From: Elysia marginata
Taxonomy: Eukaryota > Mollusca > Gastropoda > Plakobranchidae
Reading direction: 5' to 3'
DNA: 30,837 nt
Assembly (NCBI GenBank): GCA_019649035.1
Contig: BMAT01013948.1
Span: 30,653-61,489 of the forward strand
Shown here piece by piece: positions 9,716-19,625 of this stretch. The notes beneath the pieces are model-generated. The model was not told the origin of the DNA. It saw only the letters and a list, made by a program, of their open reading frames with translations, and did not search any database. Position numbers and translations under genes: made by a program. Positions within the stretch are counted from its first letter, which is position 1. Every line of letters begins with the position of its first letter.

Positions 9716-11635
9716 GGAGGAAGAGGAAGAGGATACCGTGACGTGAAAAAGCCGCAGATATTCTGAGTAGTGTAGTGTCCTCGACGCTAGATCAATCATT
9801 TGACTCCAGGACCCAACATTGTCGTGTCTGTAACGAGGCAAGCGAAAGATGGATAGGTTGCCTATATCATCTTGTGCTGAGCCATTTATAATACCACCCA
9901 AGTACCCGTCGGATATTTCGCCACACTACCGGCCTGTTGACTGTTAACAGTCAGTAAAGGTTTTTGTTTTAAAGCTCCACAGTGGACTTTAATATAAAAA
10001 AAAAAGAATGGGAGATAGGAGGAGGTCTGCAAAGAAAAGTCCTCGGCCATTTGCTGTACACAAGGGGCGAAGATTGAAGACTCCATGATCGATGGAAAGT
10101 GGCCATTGAATGAATATACTTGTGTCTAAGTGCCTTTCGGTTATTCCGCCCCACAAACTGTCTCTGGATTTGGACTGTCAGTTTAAGATAAAAAGGGGGG
10201 GAGGGTTAGGTTATAAAATCTCTAGTAATTCTTACATCAATGTAAAGGAGAATTACTAAGGTCAACAAATACTGAACGTACACAATCATACACTTTGCTG
10301 GATACGATACGTAATAGTTGAAGATCATAAGATGGATGTAAACATTTACAACAAAACCCGGAGTTTGAACGAGATTTACATTGGTCGTAAGTTAAGCTGT
10401 TGCACAGGCTGTGCAAAGATTTAAAACCCATGAATCCATGGCAAGTGATTCATTTTGCCCATGAACTCTGATCTTCACACGATGAACGTTCCAATAGACT
10501 TGGTATGTACTTATCTAGAATGTCGTGATTTCAACTGGTCTTACTTGTCAATAGGCCTTGTCAATTTTCTTGGCGGGCTACCAAAAAATGGAAACTTTTT
10601 AAACGATAAGTTTGGTGAAACGCAAAAAGGCGTTTGCAAATAACTGATGTACGTCAGGGATGTTTGGAAGAGATACGGTAAAAAGGTTTAAATGCACGCT
10701 ACTCTTCCCACGACTTGAAAGGGTTGCTTTTCACTCGACTTTAGTTTACAAAGATGTTGACAGTAATGGGTGTGGCCAAAAGTTCTAAAGAAATTTTGTG
10801 TAAATTTGGACGGGGAGCCATCAGTTTGTATGTTTGTGGTGTTAGGTATGACTTTAAGATATTAAGTATTTTTTTAAATAAAATTATCCATAGAAAATTA
10901 TCAATAGTTCTTAATTGTGAGTTAATTAAGGCACGTTGTCTATTATAGAATAGCTTATAATCCTATATCGAAACTGTTCTCTGCAGCCCCTTTATTTGTA
11001 TTTATCTTGTGTTTGTTTTAAAAAAAACATGTTCTAAGTTTTATGCTTTTAAAATAAGGAATATACTGACTCACATGTAACGTGAACTCTAAACAGCTGA
11101 GCATTTTATAAATGTACACCTTACCACTTATCACATACCGCCCCCCCCCCCATCTCACTTTTCCCTTCCCGTTTTAAGTTGATTTAAATGAATTTTTTTA
11201 AGTAGGACAAAGGCAACCTCAGACTAATACGAGAAAAAAAAACAAGAAAATTAATTACGTTTTTGTTAGATTATTATTACAGAATGTCACAAAAAAGCTG
11301 CTCTGGGCGGTTATCAAGACTTGCAATGAAATATGCGGCGACTGGTGGGAGTATTGGCTAAGATCACGAAATCAAAATTTTATTGATCTGTACTAGCGCT
11401 TGTGAGCTTGATAAAGTAAATGAATGTTGGTTTCAACATGTATACGAATTTAAATGAGGTGTGAGAACAACAAAAAGCAAGTAAGAAAAAGAAGAGGGGC
11501 AAACAAGCAGCCCTTGATTTAAGAGTTCCCTCTACCAATTTGTATCCTCTATTTGAAGACAGACTTTTGCGAGTTTCCTTTCTCCCTAAATGTCCTCTGT
11601 CGTCCATCCATCTCTTTCTATGTGTTTATCTCACG
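9716..11635. other. No gene seen; moderately AT-rich sequence
   Basis: Open frames of about 60-65 codons exist at 10237-10431 (minus, several Cys), 10455-10643 (plus) and 10754-10948 (plus), but none carries a motif I recognise. Homopolymers include a run of about 11 C near 11142-11152 and a G run near 10195-10203. I could not find a matched acceptor and donor around any of the frames. Confidence 0.45.
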
Positions 11636-11895
11636 TGTTTCATTCTTTCTCTGTTTGCCTGTCCCATCTTTCTCTCAGTCACATACTCTCTCTTTATCTA
11701 TCTATCTCTCTTTCTATTTTCTCTCTCTTTCTCTCTTTCTCTATCTCGCTCTTTCTCATTCTGTCTATGACCACTCTCTGTCCCTGTCTCCATCTGTCTG
11801 TCTCTCTTTCTCTCTCTATCTCGCTCTTTCTTTCTCTCCTCTCTATATGTCTGTCTGTCTGTCTTTCTCTCTGTCTTTCTCTTTTTCTTTGTTAC
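11636..11895. repeat. CT-rich (TCTC/TCTG/TCTA)n tract
   Basis: About 250 bases of imperfect CT, TCTA and TCTG repeats on the plus strand. The long plus-strand frames here (Ser/Leu/Phe-rich) and the matching Arg/Glu/Lys-rich minus-strand frame are by-products of the repeat, not genes. Confidence 0.93.
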
Positions 11896-12262
11896 TGCGT
11901 TTCTTCTACAAACTTTCATACACCCAACATTTACATTTATACAGCGTTTCATTAAAGCTGCCTATCACCACCTTCGCTCGTGGCCGGCCCAACTCGGAGA
12001 AAGAGATAGCTATTTACATCAGTTCCCTGTGCTTAATCTTGTAACCCTCAGCATGATAAAAGATCTGCAATTTGCAGTCCCTGACTCGCTTGCCCATTAT
12101 TATTCTCCTCCCTACGCTGCTGAGGTCAATCAGCTTGCCAATTTATTTTGGCCTTTGTGTCAATTCCTTTCTCATTTTCATGCTGATGGAAATTATCGAA
12201 ATAATAGAACGATGGGCTATGCACAGTCGTCTGAGAAGTGTCAAGCAACGACATGAAGTAAA
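11896..12262. other. Non-repetitive spacer, no firm gene
   Basis: A pyrimidine-containing stretch ending in CCCTCAG near 12051 could pass for a splice acceptor. An open plus-strand frame follows to about 12253. The composition is ordinary, no donor is convincing and no family is recognised, so it is left uncalled. Confidence 0.4.
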
Positions 12263-12299
12263 GGAGAGAGCGATGGAGAGAGAGAGAAAGAGAGAGAGA
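12263..12299. repeat. (GA)n tract running into an assembly gap
   Basis: A GAGA-rich tract stops at the first N. Assembly probably failed because the (GA)n array is long, so the real array length is unknown. Confidence 0.9.
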
Positions 12300-12339
12300 N
12301 NNNNNNNNNNNNNNNNNNNNNNNNNNNNNNNNNNNNNNN
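12300..12339. other. Assembly gap (40 N)
   Basis: Forty consecutive N bases. Any open frame crossing it is meaningless. The true size of the missing sequence cannot be read from the N count. Confidence 0.99.
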
Positions 12340-13240
12340 GTTGTAAGAAATGTCGATAAATATAATAGAAAGGATAAAATTATTAACAATAGAAAAAGAC
12401 TGGCCGTAATAAAACAAAATAGGCCTAGACTTATTTAATGTATGGGCACGAGGGAGAGAAAGATTGTAGGATTGGAGGTCGGGTCAGGGGAGAGATTCAT
12501 ACAGACAGGGACACACACAGTACAGACTCCCAAAGGTGGAAAGAAAGCAAAACAAAAAAGTGAAGAAAGAGGCCTATAAGCTATTAGAAAAAACCCTCTT
12601 CTACTCAAGAAACATAAACCTGAAAAACGAATGGAGAGGAAGACAACAGACGAGTAGATAAACATAATCCTGAAGAAATGAAAGCGGTGGGCGGTGGGGA
12701 GGGGGAGACAACCTGAAGCTCATTCAGAGCAAAAAATTATTAGTAATCAGCTCGCGTTAAACAGGTTGAGCGGCATTCGTTTCTCCGAGAAGCGCTGAGT
12801 TACAGAACTGTACAAAAACTTGATTCACCCATGCCTAATACCGAAATGACAGTCTCCATCGAGATAATCAGCGCTCCAGGTCCTGGCATCAGCCGTGATA
12901 GGGCGTTAGTCAAAAGCCATTTGCTTCATTGTATCCAGGCTAGATGAGCTGGCTGATAGTCTCAACGGGGAAATCATTTTGACGGTAGTGGAATCGTGAG
13001 GGCTCAAGGTTAGTTTTTTTTTTTGTCTATGCCTGCCAGGTTCAAGTTTTTTTTTTCCTTTCTTTCTTCTTCTTTTTTTTTTTTTTGCAATTTTTTGTTT
13101 TTTTTTCATTAAGTTACGTAACAGTATAACTGTCCAATCAGGCTTTCCTTCATATCATCAATGAAAATGAGCTTTCATACACGTGTTAAGATCTTTTAAA
13201 TTTGAAGTTATAGGAAAACGGTCGTTTAGAACACAAAGTT
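12340..13240. other. No gene seen; poly(T)-rich segment at the right
   Basis: Anonymous sequence with several T runs of 8-15 bases between 13012 and 13105. The segment at 12909-12938 (GTCAAAAGCCATT, then GTATCCAGG) is echoed at 13364-13402, linking it to the duplicated block that follows. Confidence 0.5.
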
Positions 13241-13545
13241 TTCGCCTCGTCATACATAACAAAGACTCTCGCGCGAGTGGTTTTTTTTTTTTTTTTACAA
13301 AATTTATAAATCTTTGAGTATATAAGATGATCTTCTTCAGATTAGCCCTGATAATTATGGGCCAGTCAAAAGCCATTAAATTTCTTCTTCGTATCCAAGA
13401 TATTTCGCCTCATCTTATAACACAAAGACTCTCGCGTTAAGACTAAAAGCTCATATCCCAGGACAGTACAAGAACGTTTATCAATGTTTTGCTTTTTCAC
13501 AAAATTTATAGATCTTAAAATAAATAAGATATTCTTCTTCATACT
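13241..13545 (+). repeat. Imperfect local duplication
   Basis: Two diverged copies of one segment follow each other. Each runs TTCGCCTC(G/A)TC..., AACAAAGACTCTCGCG or ACACAAAGACTCTCGCG, ACAAAATTTATA(A/G)ATCTT, and then ATAAGAT...TTCTTCTTCA. Copy one spans about 13241-13340 and copy two about 13403-13541. The second has about 40 extra bases in its middle. The first copy contains a 16-T run absent from the second. With the outlying match at 12909-12938 this indicates repeated local duplication. Confidence 0.75.
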
Positions 13546-14420
13546 TAGAGGTTATGTCACATGTTTTCATGAGTTTTATATGTTTTATTTACTACCATAA
13601 AAAAAGAATTCTATGTCGTTTCAGCTCGAGCAACGCATAAACAAGCTGTTCAGTCTTGTTTTTTAGTGTGGACATTACTTTTAAGGAAAGAAAACTACAA
13701 TAAACGAAACGATTGTATCTAGTTTTTACACAAAGAATCTGAGATACCAGAATAATTGCAATGCTGATTTTTTTTTTCATATCAACCACATAACTTTGGT
13801 GTGAAATTTCATGGAAGTAAGTTTAAGTCAAACAATGTCAAAGTTCCGACATGCTCCTGATTTGTTTTCCTTGCTTCGAATTTTGGGAACTTTCATGTGT
13901 TCTTTTGTCACGTCTTGCCTTGAGCTAGGAAGGTGTGTACCTGAATGCGCAAAGATAAACAGCCCCGCACGCTAGTGCATTTTTTTTAAATTAATTACAC
14001 CAGTTTTGGAGAAAAAAATCTACAACAATATGTGGTTACCAAACCTCGACTCCCACAAAACAAAGTCACAACTGGCATAAATTAAAAACAAAAAAGTGAG
14101 AAGGAAAATATTAGAATCAAATTTCGAAACCGATTTCCATTCTTTTTGTTATCAAGAAAAGAAAAAAAAACTAGATAATACTGTATCACTAAATGTGGTT
14201 CAAGGACAGGACACGAAATTTCGAGGACTGACAACACCACTAAAAAATGCCAAGTGAGAAATGGGAAAAAATCTCAACAGAGACCAAAGCGAAGACGGAG
14301 CTATGGCACCATCAGATGACAAGGAGCAACCTTGCTGAGTGTAGCAAAATACTGAAGTTAGGTGAAAGGCCGTTAGTACCAAACGATAGCTTCATGAGAT
14401 TCTTATTCTTGTTCTTCTTG
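13546..14420. other. No gene seen
   Basis: AT-rich sequence with A and T runs. The open frames at 13592-13789 (minus) and 14200-14382 (minus) have no recognisable features. The plus-strand frame from 14247 becomes a Phe run only because it enters the (TTC)n array. Confidence 0.45.
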
Positions 14421-14493
14421 TTCTTCTTCTTCTTCTTCTTCTTCTTCTTCTTCTTCTTCTTCTTCTTCTTCTTCTTCTTCTTCTTCTTCTTCT
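14421..14493. repeat. (TTC)24 microsatellite
   Basis: A pure TTC array of 73 bases preceded by an imperfect TTC/TTG lead-in from about 14400. The complementary strand is (GAA)n, a purine tract of the kind that can form triplex DNA. Confidence 0.97.
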
Positions 14494-14583
14494 ATGAGCT
14501 TAATTTGCTCTGATATGTATAGGCCTGCTGGGGTAAATATGTAAAGTCATGAGACTGCCTTCGGCGGCGGAGGACTCTAACAT

Positions 14584-14638
14584 ATATTATTATTTATCAT
14601 TTCTTCTTCTTCTTCTTCTTCTTCTTCTTCTTCTTCTT

Positions 14639-14710
<72 letters not shown>

Positions 14711-14778
14711 ATCATTTTTATTTTTATTATTATTTTTCTTCTTCTTCTTCTTCTTCTTCTTCTTCTTTTACTTCTTCT
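14584..14778. repeat. Compound (TTC)n(TTA)n(TTC)n microsatellite
   Basis: After a short TTA lead-in, a TTC array (about 14601-14668) passes directly into a TTA array (about 14667-14708), followed by an imperfect TTA/TTTTTA stretch and a second TTC array (about 14737-14767). Poly-Leu, poly-Ile and poly-Arg frames across it are artefacts. Confidence 0.97.
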
Positions 14779-14944
14779 CCATCTCATGCTGTTTATCTTG
14801 CTGGCTCATGAAGCACAGGCCGCCAAGAAAGGTCCTCCACATCATCATATCTTGTGCTATCTCTTCCAGTTTTTTCCATGTCTTCTGGGGTGATACTTCA
14901 AATAAAAATATTTAGAATGATATCTAATGTTTCTTTTCTTACAG

Positions 14945-14998
14945 GGGGGCCAGTTCGGTGCTGATATTGTAATTGAGAGAAGGACACTGTCAAATTGA
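14945..14998 (+). CDS. Weak candidate terminal coding exon
   Basis: The sequence before 14945 (TTTCTTTTCTTACAG) is a textbook splice acceptor. In the phase that starts at the first base, the following 17 codons read GGQFGADIVIERRTLSN and end at TGA (14996-14998). If real, this would be the last coding exon of a plus-strand gene, followed by AT-rich 3' untranslated sequence with possible ATTAAA or AATAAA signals downstream (for example AATAAA at 15485-15490). Nothing here identifies a family, and a 17-codon open stretch is expected often by chance, so this is only a hypothesis. No upstream partner exon is evident across the microsatellites. Confidence 0.2.
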   Translation, partial: GGQFGADIVIERRTLSN

Positions 14999-16365
14999 AA
15001 ATTTTAAGAGCACTATGTGTTATTCAATAACAATCATGTTATACGACTGAAACAATCTCTACATTAAATTTAAAGGAAACTAAACGCGCTTGTGTCGAAA
15101 AGCAAAACAACTGTTGTTGCTTGCTTTTGATCTTTTGTTTCGCAATCGTATGATCTGTATAACAGACATTAAAATCCCGTGGGGTTGTTTTTTTTGTAGT
15201 ATGTATAGTTTTTGTCTTACATTAAAAGAAGCCATTTAGCTAAACAAAATTTAATGAATTTTGCAGCTACAAATATTCAAAGAACCTATAAGCAGTTTTG
15301 CGAAATATATTTATGCACACATAGTAGAAAGCTTTGTAAGACTGCTCAAAACGGATTGTGTAACCTTTTTTCGTGTTTATAAGAAGTATGGCAGAATTTA
15401 AATCACGTCTTAATGAATGAAAAGACTATGCTTTCTGCACTTAGTTCATATACGAACTATTACTAACGTTGGAAATTGGTAACAAATAAAGTCTTGGAGT
15501 TTTTAGGTAGTATTGACTTATGACAAATGGTTGTTTTTTTTTGTTCTTTTATTAGTTTTTTTTTTTGGATTATTTTGTGTTTATTGCTGTAGTTGTTACA
15601 TGTTTTGTTTGAGTCTCTGTTGTTTTTCTCTTAGTTTTGTAGGTGGAAAGAGTGGTGTTTTTTGTGTTTATTTCATGCAGTTTGCATGTAGTACAGGCTG
15701 TTTTTTGTTTTAGACCTTGAAACAAACTACCCAACATTGATTTAGGTGTATTCTCATCCGTTGTAACTATATCAGCAGCTATATCGCTGTCATTACATGA
15801 GCTGTATCGATTTCCTGTTGGCTTTTTTCCCCGTATTTTTTTTCCGCCTACCTTACGAAATTTACTTTTGACTAAGCTTGCGTTCGGTGCAGTAAACGCT
15901 GACTTTACGAAAGATGGAAATAACGACAAAAGCAGCGTTTCATCGATCGTGTAGCAAGTTTTCATTTACATAGTAATAGCAACACCTTTCCCCTAAATCC
16001 AAAATCGATATTTTGAAAGTTTGGTGGGGGGGGGGGACTTAATTGGTAAATATTCGATCGAATAGATTCAACACTTTATGGAAAAGACTGTGGCTTTTCT
16101 AAAACTTTATTTTCAAACAGAAATGGGTAACTGGTCCATGTATTAGCTATGGAGATAGCAATGACAAAAGGCTAAACACAGCAATCCTCCCGGATATGAA
16201 AAGATATTCTTAAACTTCATAGCAGGATTGTGTAATTATGAAGGCAGTGAGAAGGTTAAAAAACAAAGGGGGGGGGGTAATAATAGCTCTACGCATAAAC
16301 AAGGTGGTTCTGAGGCAGACACGCTCACGCTTACTACTACGAACATGAAAACCGCACATGATTTG
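14999..16365. other. No firm gene; T-rich and G-run sequence
   Basis: The minus-strand frame 15965-15570 starts with an ATG and its first 90 or so residues look protein-like (basic, SKFRKVGGKKIRGKK). I found no acceptor before it. The only donor-like site (AAG|GTAGGC, about 15848-15853) would cut it short, and the tail is low-complexity Thr/Lys. G runs occur near 16025-16036 and 16268-16277. Confidence 0.4.
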
Positions 16366-16372
16366 AGAAAAA

Positions 16373-16562
16373 CTGTAAATGGATGATGGATGACAATTCC
16401 AGAATTCTCTAGTTTCTACAGCATGCAACATAGAGCTCGTAAAATCATGTTCTTGCAAAGAGCATAGGAAAGCTGTAAAAAGATGATGGATGACAATTCC
16501 AGAAGTCTCTAGTCTCTACAGCATGCAACATAGAGCTCGTAAAATCATGTTCTTGCAAAGAG
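16373..16562 (+). repeat. 100-bp tandem duplication, two copies
   Basis: Unit one starts at 16373 and unit two at 16473, a period of exactly 100 bases. Over the well-matched 82 bases (16381-16462 against 16481-16562) I count three differences, so the duplication is young compared with other repeats here. The unit contains GCATGC and GAGCTC palindromes and no open frame of note. Both flanks are single copy. Confidence 0.93.
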
Positions 16563-17390
16563 TCGTGCTCTATCTGTAAACTCGCAATGGCAATTCTTGA
16601 ATGTGCAGTCGCAGAAATTATTGGATCAGACAAGTTACTAATACAAGCTTTACAAATTCTAATTACAGTTATCGATGTTTACAACAGGTCAAAAATTGTA
16701 TGTGAGCCTGTGACATACGCTTTTGATTGCGGCGTGTTGGGAGTGATATATTGTATGGCGTTGGGGCTAAATGAAGCATTGAGAACTAAAATTATATCAT
16801 ATAATCTTGCTTGAAATGTGCAATAGGCTGAACACAAACAGTTTTTAAAGAACACAACATTATCTCAGAGCACAAAACCCATTATTTCATGAGTGATTCT
16901 GACATGGAAAAATCACACTTTTTGAGTCACGGGTGGTTCTGACATGAATTTACAAAAGTGACCAGTATTTTTGTACGAATGATGCCAGTCTTGAGAGTAC
17001 TTATAACACTTTGGTTTTAGCATCAATAAATCCACTGCTTTTTATTTGTCATATTAGAATCCTTTATGGGACCTTTTATATCCTAATAAAATAATATGAA
17101 ATGTAGACAGAGTAAATCAACATCTGCACCAAAAGTTGTCTTTTACCCCGAAAGGACCTTTTGCCATAGCCTCATTTCTCGCAACCAGTTCGGTTGAGTT
17201 GGATGTCGTAAATCCTTACATGAGAAAATGCGTTCTAAAAATGTAGTTTTCTTCTTTTTCTACTTAATTTAAAACATCAAAAGCTCTAGTATCTTTCCTC
17301 AAAATTTTGATAGCTTTGTGAAATTTTTTTTAAGTTTGAAAGCTTAGAATTAGATTCTGTTAATTTGCACTGGTCGAAAGACATAAAGGT
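16563..17390. other. No gene seen
   Basis: AT-rich sequence. The 75-codon plus-strand frame at 16587-16814 has no recognisable motif. A short word (TTCTGACATG) repeats at about 16898 and 16936. Nothing else stands out. Confidence 0.45.
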
Positions 17391-17399
17391 CTGTATTTG

Positions 17400-17434
17400 A
17401 CCATAATATGGTTTGTATTCGAGCATATTATGGT
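17400..17434. repeat. 11-bp perfect inverted repeat (hairpin)
   Basis: ACCATAATATG at 17400-17410 and its exact reverse complement at 17424-17434 are separated by 13 bases. The stem is A/T-rich and there is no T-run after it that would suggest a terminator. Its role is unknown. Confidence 0.8.
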
Positions 17435-17488
17435 TGATATTTGAGAATTTTGTCTTCTTTTTTCTGCATAATATATTGACTTCAAATA

Positions 17489-18749
17489 TACTGAGCGCCA
17501 ATAGAAACGCAACGTGATATTCCTTATTTTCGCGCCCATGCACCCTTTATAAAAAGGTTGGTGAGTTGATTTTGTGTGTGTTGTGAGTAGTAACACATCT
17601 GAACATGAGTTCAAGCACACTCCCGAGTCCCGTGCGTGGTTTGCCAGTCAAGGTGAGGGATTTTTGAATACCCTATAAAAAATTTAAAATCCGTGCGTGT
17701 AGAAAAACCACGTGGCCGAGATTCTCAAAATTATACTCAATGGTACCTTAGAAGGTGTTCAATAATTATTCGCCTTTTTTAGAATTAAACGATTTTATTT
17801 TTACAAAATACCACGCTTATCTGAAGTTGATCGTCATCGTGCTTTAGGACTGCTCCAAGCAGGTCTTCCTATCAGTGAAGTTTCTCTGCGTATAAATGTA
17901 AACAGGACGACGATTTTCAGACTCAGACAACGTCTACATGAGACGGATACGGTGAGTGATCGGCCCCGTTCTAGGAGGCCTAGGTGCACTACGGAGAGAC
18001 AAGACAGAAACCTTGTCAGAAATCATATGAACAACAGATTTCTTTCAGCTTAAGCTTCATCGCGTCAGACAAGAGGAAGAAATAATCAACGTATAAGTGC
18101 AAACACAGTAAGAAGACCTTTATCTACCTCTGGCCTACGTGCTCGTCGCCCATACATCGGCCCCATCCTGACCCAGCGTCACCGACACCAACGTACGCTA
18201 TGGGCCCAGGAACATGCCGCGTAGGATCGCATCAAATTGCGAATTGTCGTATTTAGTGATGAATCTCGATTCTGCATTGACCATGCTGATGGCCGTGTAC
18301 ATGTATGAAGAAAAAGCGGTGAAAGATATAAAGCAGATTGCGTTAGGGAACACGAAAGGTGGGGTGGAGCATCTTTGAGGATGTGCTGCTGTACTGAAAG
18401 TCCAAGGGGGGGGGGCACACATTATTAGCCGGAGCCTATCTTGATTTGTAATTAAATTCTAAAATCTTATCTACTGAACAGGTATGTAAAAATGTGGTCA
18501 AAATTGCTGTATAGTTTTGCTTTGTGGAATTTTACCAATGGTATCCTGTTTTCATAAAATCTACTTTATCGAGGGTCTTTTGTTTCAATCTAATTTCCTC
18601 GTCCTCAGAGGCCAACGATGAACGTGGCATTATTCTAAGTTTAAAAGGCAATAAATAACCTTTAAAATGATGTATCACATGTCTCATTTAATCCATTTTC
18701 AGTAATATATATTGGAGATTCGGTGTTGCGTTTCTTTTGGCGGTCAGTA
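17489..18749 (+). mobile_element. Tc1/mariner transposon, internally deleted
   Basis: Terminal inverted repeats TACTGA(G/C)CGCCAA, (A/T)AGAAACGCAAC are present at 17489-17513 (plus) and 18725-18749 (minus), differing at two positions. TA dinucleotides flank both ends (17487-17488 and 18750-18751), the usual Tc1/mariner target duplication. Between them is a transposase reading frame with stop codons whose coding similarity ends near 18405 in a G run. About 300 bases of AT-rich sequence then separate it from the right repeat. The C-terminal half of the transposase, with the second and third catalytic acidic residues, is missing. The element is 1261 bp, non-autonomous and, on this evidence, immobile unless acted on by a related transposase. 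Confidence 0.9.
17768..18410 (+). pseudogene. Tc1-like transposase, broken
   Basis: One reading frame carries all the similarity. A helix-turn-helix DNA-binding region (LSEVDRHRALGLLQAGLPIS, about 17817-17876, then INVNRTTIFRLRQRL, about 17892-17936) is followed by the linker with the GRPR-like segment (DRPRSRRP, about 17958-17981) and a second helix-turn-helix (TERQDRNLVRNHMNNRF, about 17991-18041). Next comes the start of the catalytic domain: SGLRARRP, LTQRHRHQRTLWAQEH, then the first catalytic aspartate in FSDESRF (about 18251-18271). WGGASL follows near 18360. In-frame stops at 18051-18053, 18222-18224 and about 18306-18308 break it, with no frameshift needed. The DDE domain is lost after this point. 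Start codon not identifiable. Confidence 0.9.
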
Positions 18750-18751
18750 TA

Positions 18752-19159
18752 TAAGCTCTCTAATAATCATTTTGTATCATTTTGGGCCAGCATTTAATAA
18801 TATTGATAGGACCTTCAATTAGTTCAAATACAAATTTGACGAGTTTGAGAAAATGGCTTACATGCCCATTAGTAAAGAGATAAACAGAACGTAGAAGACC
18901 GAGACAAGGGTGTAGGATCAAAGTATGGCTAGCGAGATTCAAAGATATCGTATATCATCAGCGTACACATTTGAAGTCAATATGCGCAGAAAATAAAACA
19001 CAATAAAAGAATACAGGAAAAATCATCGTGACGAGCCGCAAGCCAGTCGATGGTCTTAATCCCGACCCCTACCTACTTATGAAGATAAAAGAACTGGTTT
19101 GAAAAGGAAATACATGCAGAATCTGTATCTGTGCAGTAGCTTGTCGACTTGATTTATGT
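18752..19159. other. Spacer; probably partly LINE 3' sequence
   Basis: No open frame of interest. On the minus strand this lies just downstream of the LINE fragment at 19160-19625, so part of it is likely the element's 3' untranslated region. The minus-strand word TTTTCTGCGCATATTGACTT (near 18974-18993) resembles the plus-strand sequence ending at 17488 against the left end of the Tc1 element. Confidence 0.45.
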
Positions 19160-19625
19160 AAAGAACATACTTGTGGCAGTGACAGTTATTTCGGAGAGGC
19201 TATTCCAAGTCTCAGCTATCCTAAGACTTAAGTATTTTTAGTATTTTTTCTTATATCTTGGTGGCAGTTTTGCTTTGCCAGTTTGTAGCAATGACCTTTT
19301 GTACTAATATCTTTGTTGAATGTAAGATAGTCTTCAGTATTAAATCTATAGAAACCGTTTTTAAGTTTGTATGTTTCTATCAAATTTCAACGAAGTCTTT
19401 TATACATTAATTAAGCTTGGGTTTGTAGTCCTTTGCTCGTAGCTGAGATTTGATATAATTATGTGGTACTGGTTTTATTGCCCGTCGTTGAACGTTTCCT
19501 ATTACTATTGCGTCTGTTTTATTGATTAAGGACCATACAGGGTTCCCGTTCTCAAAAATCCTACGAAAAAGAGAATTGGTGCAAATAAACAGCATACTTA
19601 TAGAGATTTTGAGGTCTCTTGCTAA
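19160..19625 (-). pseudogene. CR1-like LINE ORF2 3' fragment (copy 2), degenerate
   Basis: Read on the minus strand, the first part (about 19595-19407) gives FENGNPVWSLINKTDAIVIG, then NVQRRAIKPVP and SQLRAKDYKPKLN. This is the conserved block after the reverse transcriptase palm in CR1/Rex/L2-like elements (family pattern: NPVWSP.....D...IE.VQRRATK). After a stop the reading resumes as LKNGFYRFNTEDYLTFNKDI, then GHCYKLAKQNCHQDIRKN (about 19340-19240), matching copy 1 at 9158-9530. Further stops follow. The catalytic YADD region and the endonuclease are absent, so it is a 5'-truncated, inactive copy. The 3' limit is unclear and may reach about 18965. Confidence 0.85.

Noticed and set aside
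11540-12044. Ser/Leu/Phe-rich plus-strand frames up to 163 codons
   Set aside because: They are produced by the CT-rich repeat, and several frames are open at once for the same reason.
12072-12389. Open frames crossing the N gap
   Set aside because: The reading phase across 40 N bases is arbitrary.
14549-14893. Long plus- and minus-strand frames of Leu, Ile or Arg runs
   Set aside because: These are translations of the trinucleotide microsatellites.
15570-15965. A 131-codon minus-strand frame with a protein-like first part
   Set aside because: No acceptor or other initiation support was seen, the end is low-complexity Thr/Lys from T/G-rich DNA, and no family was recognised.
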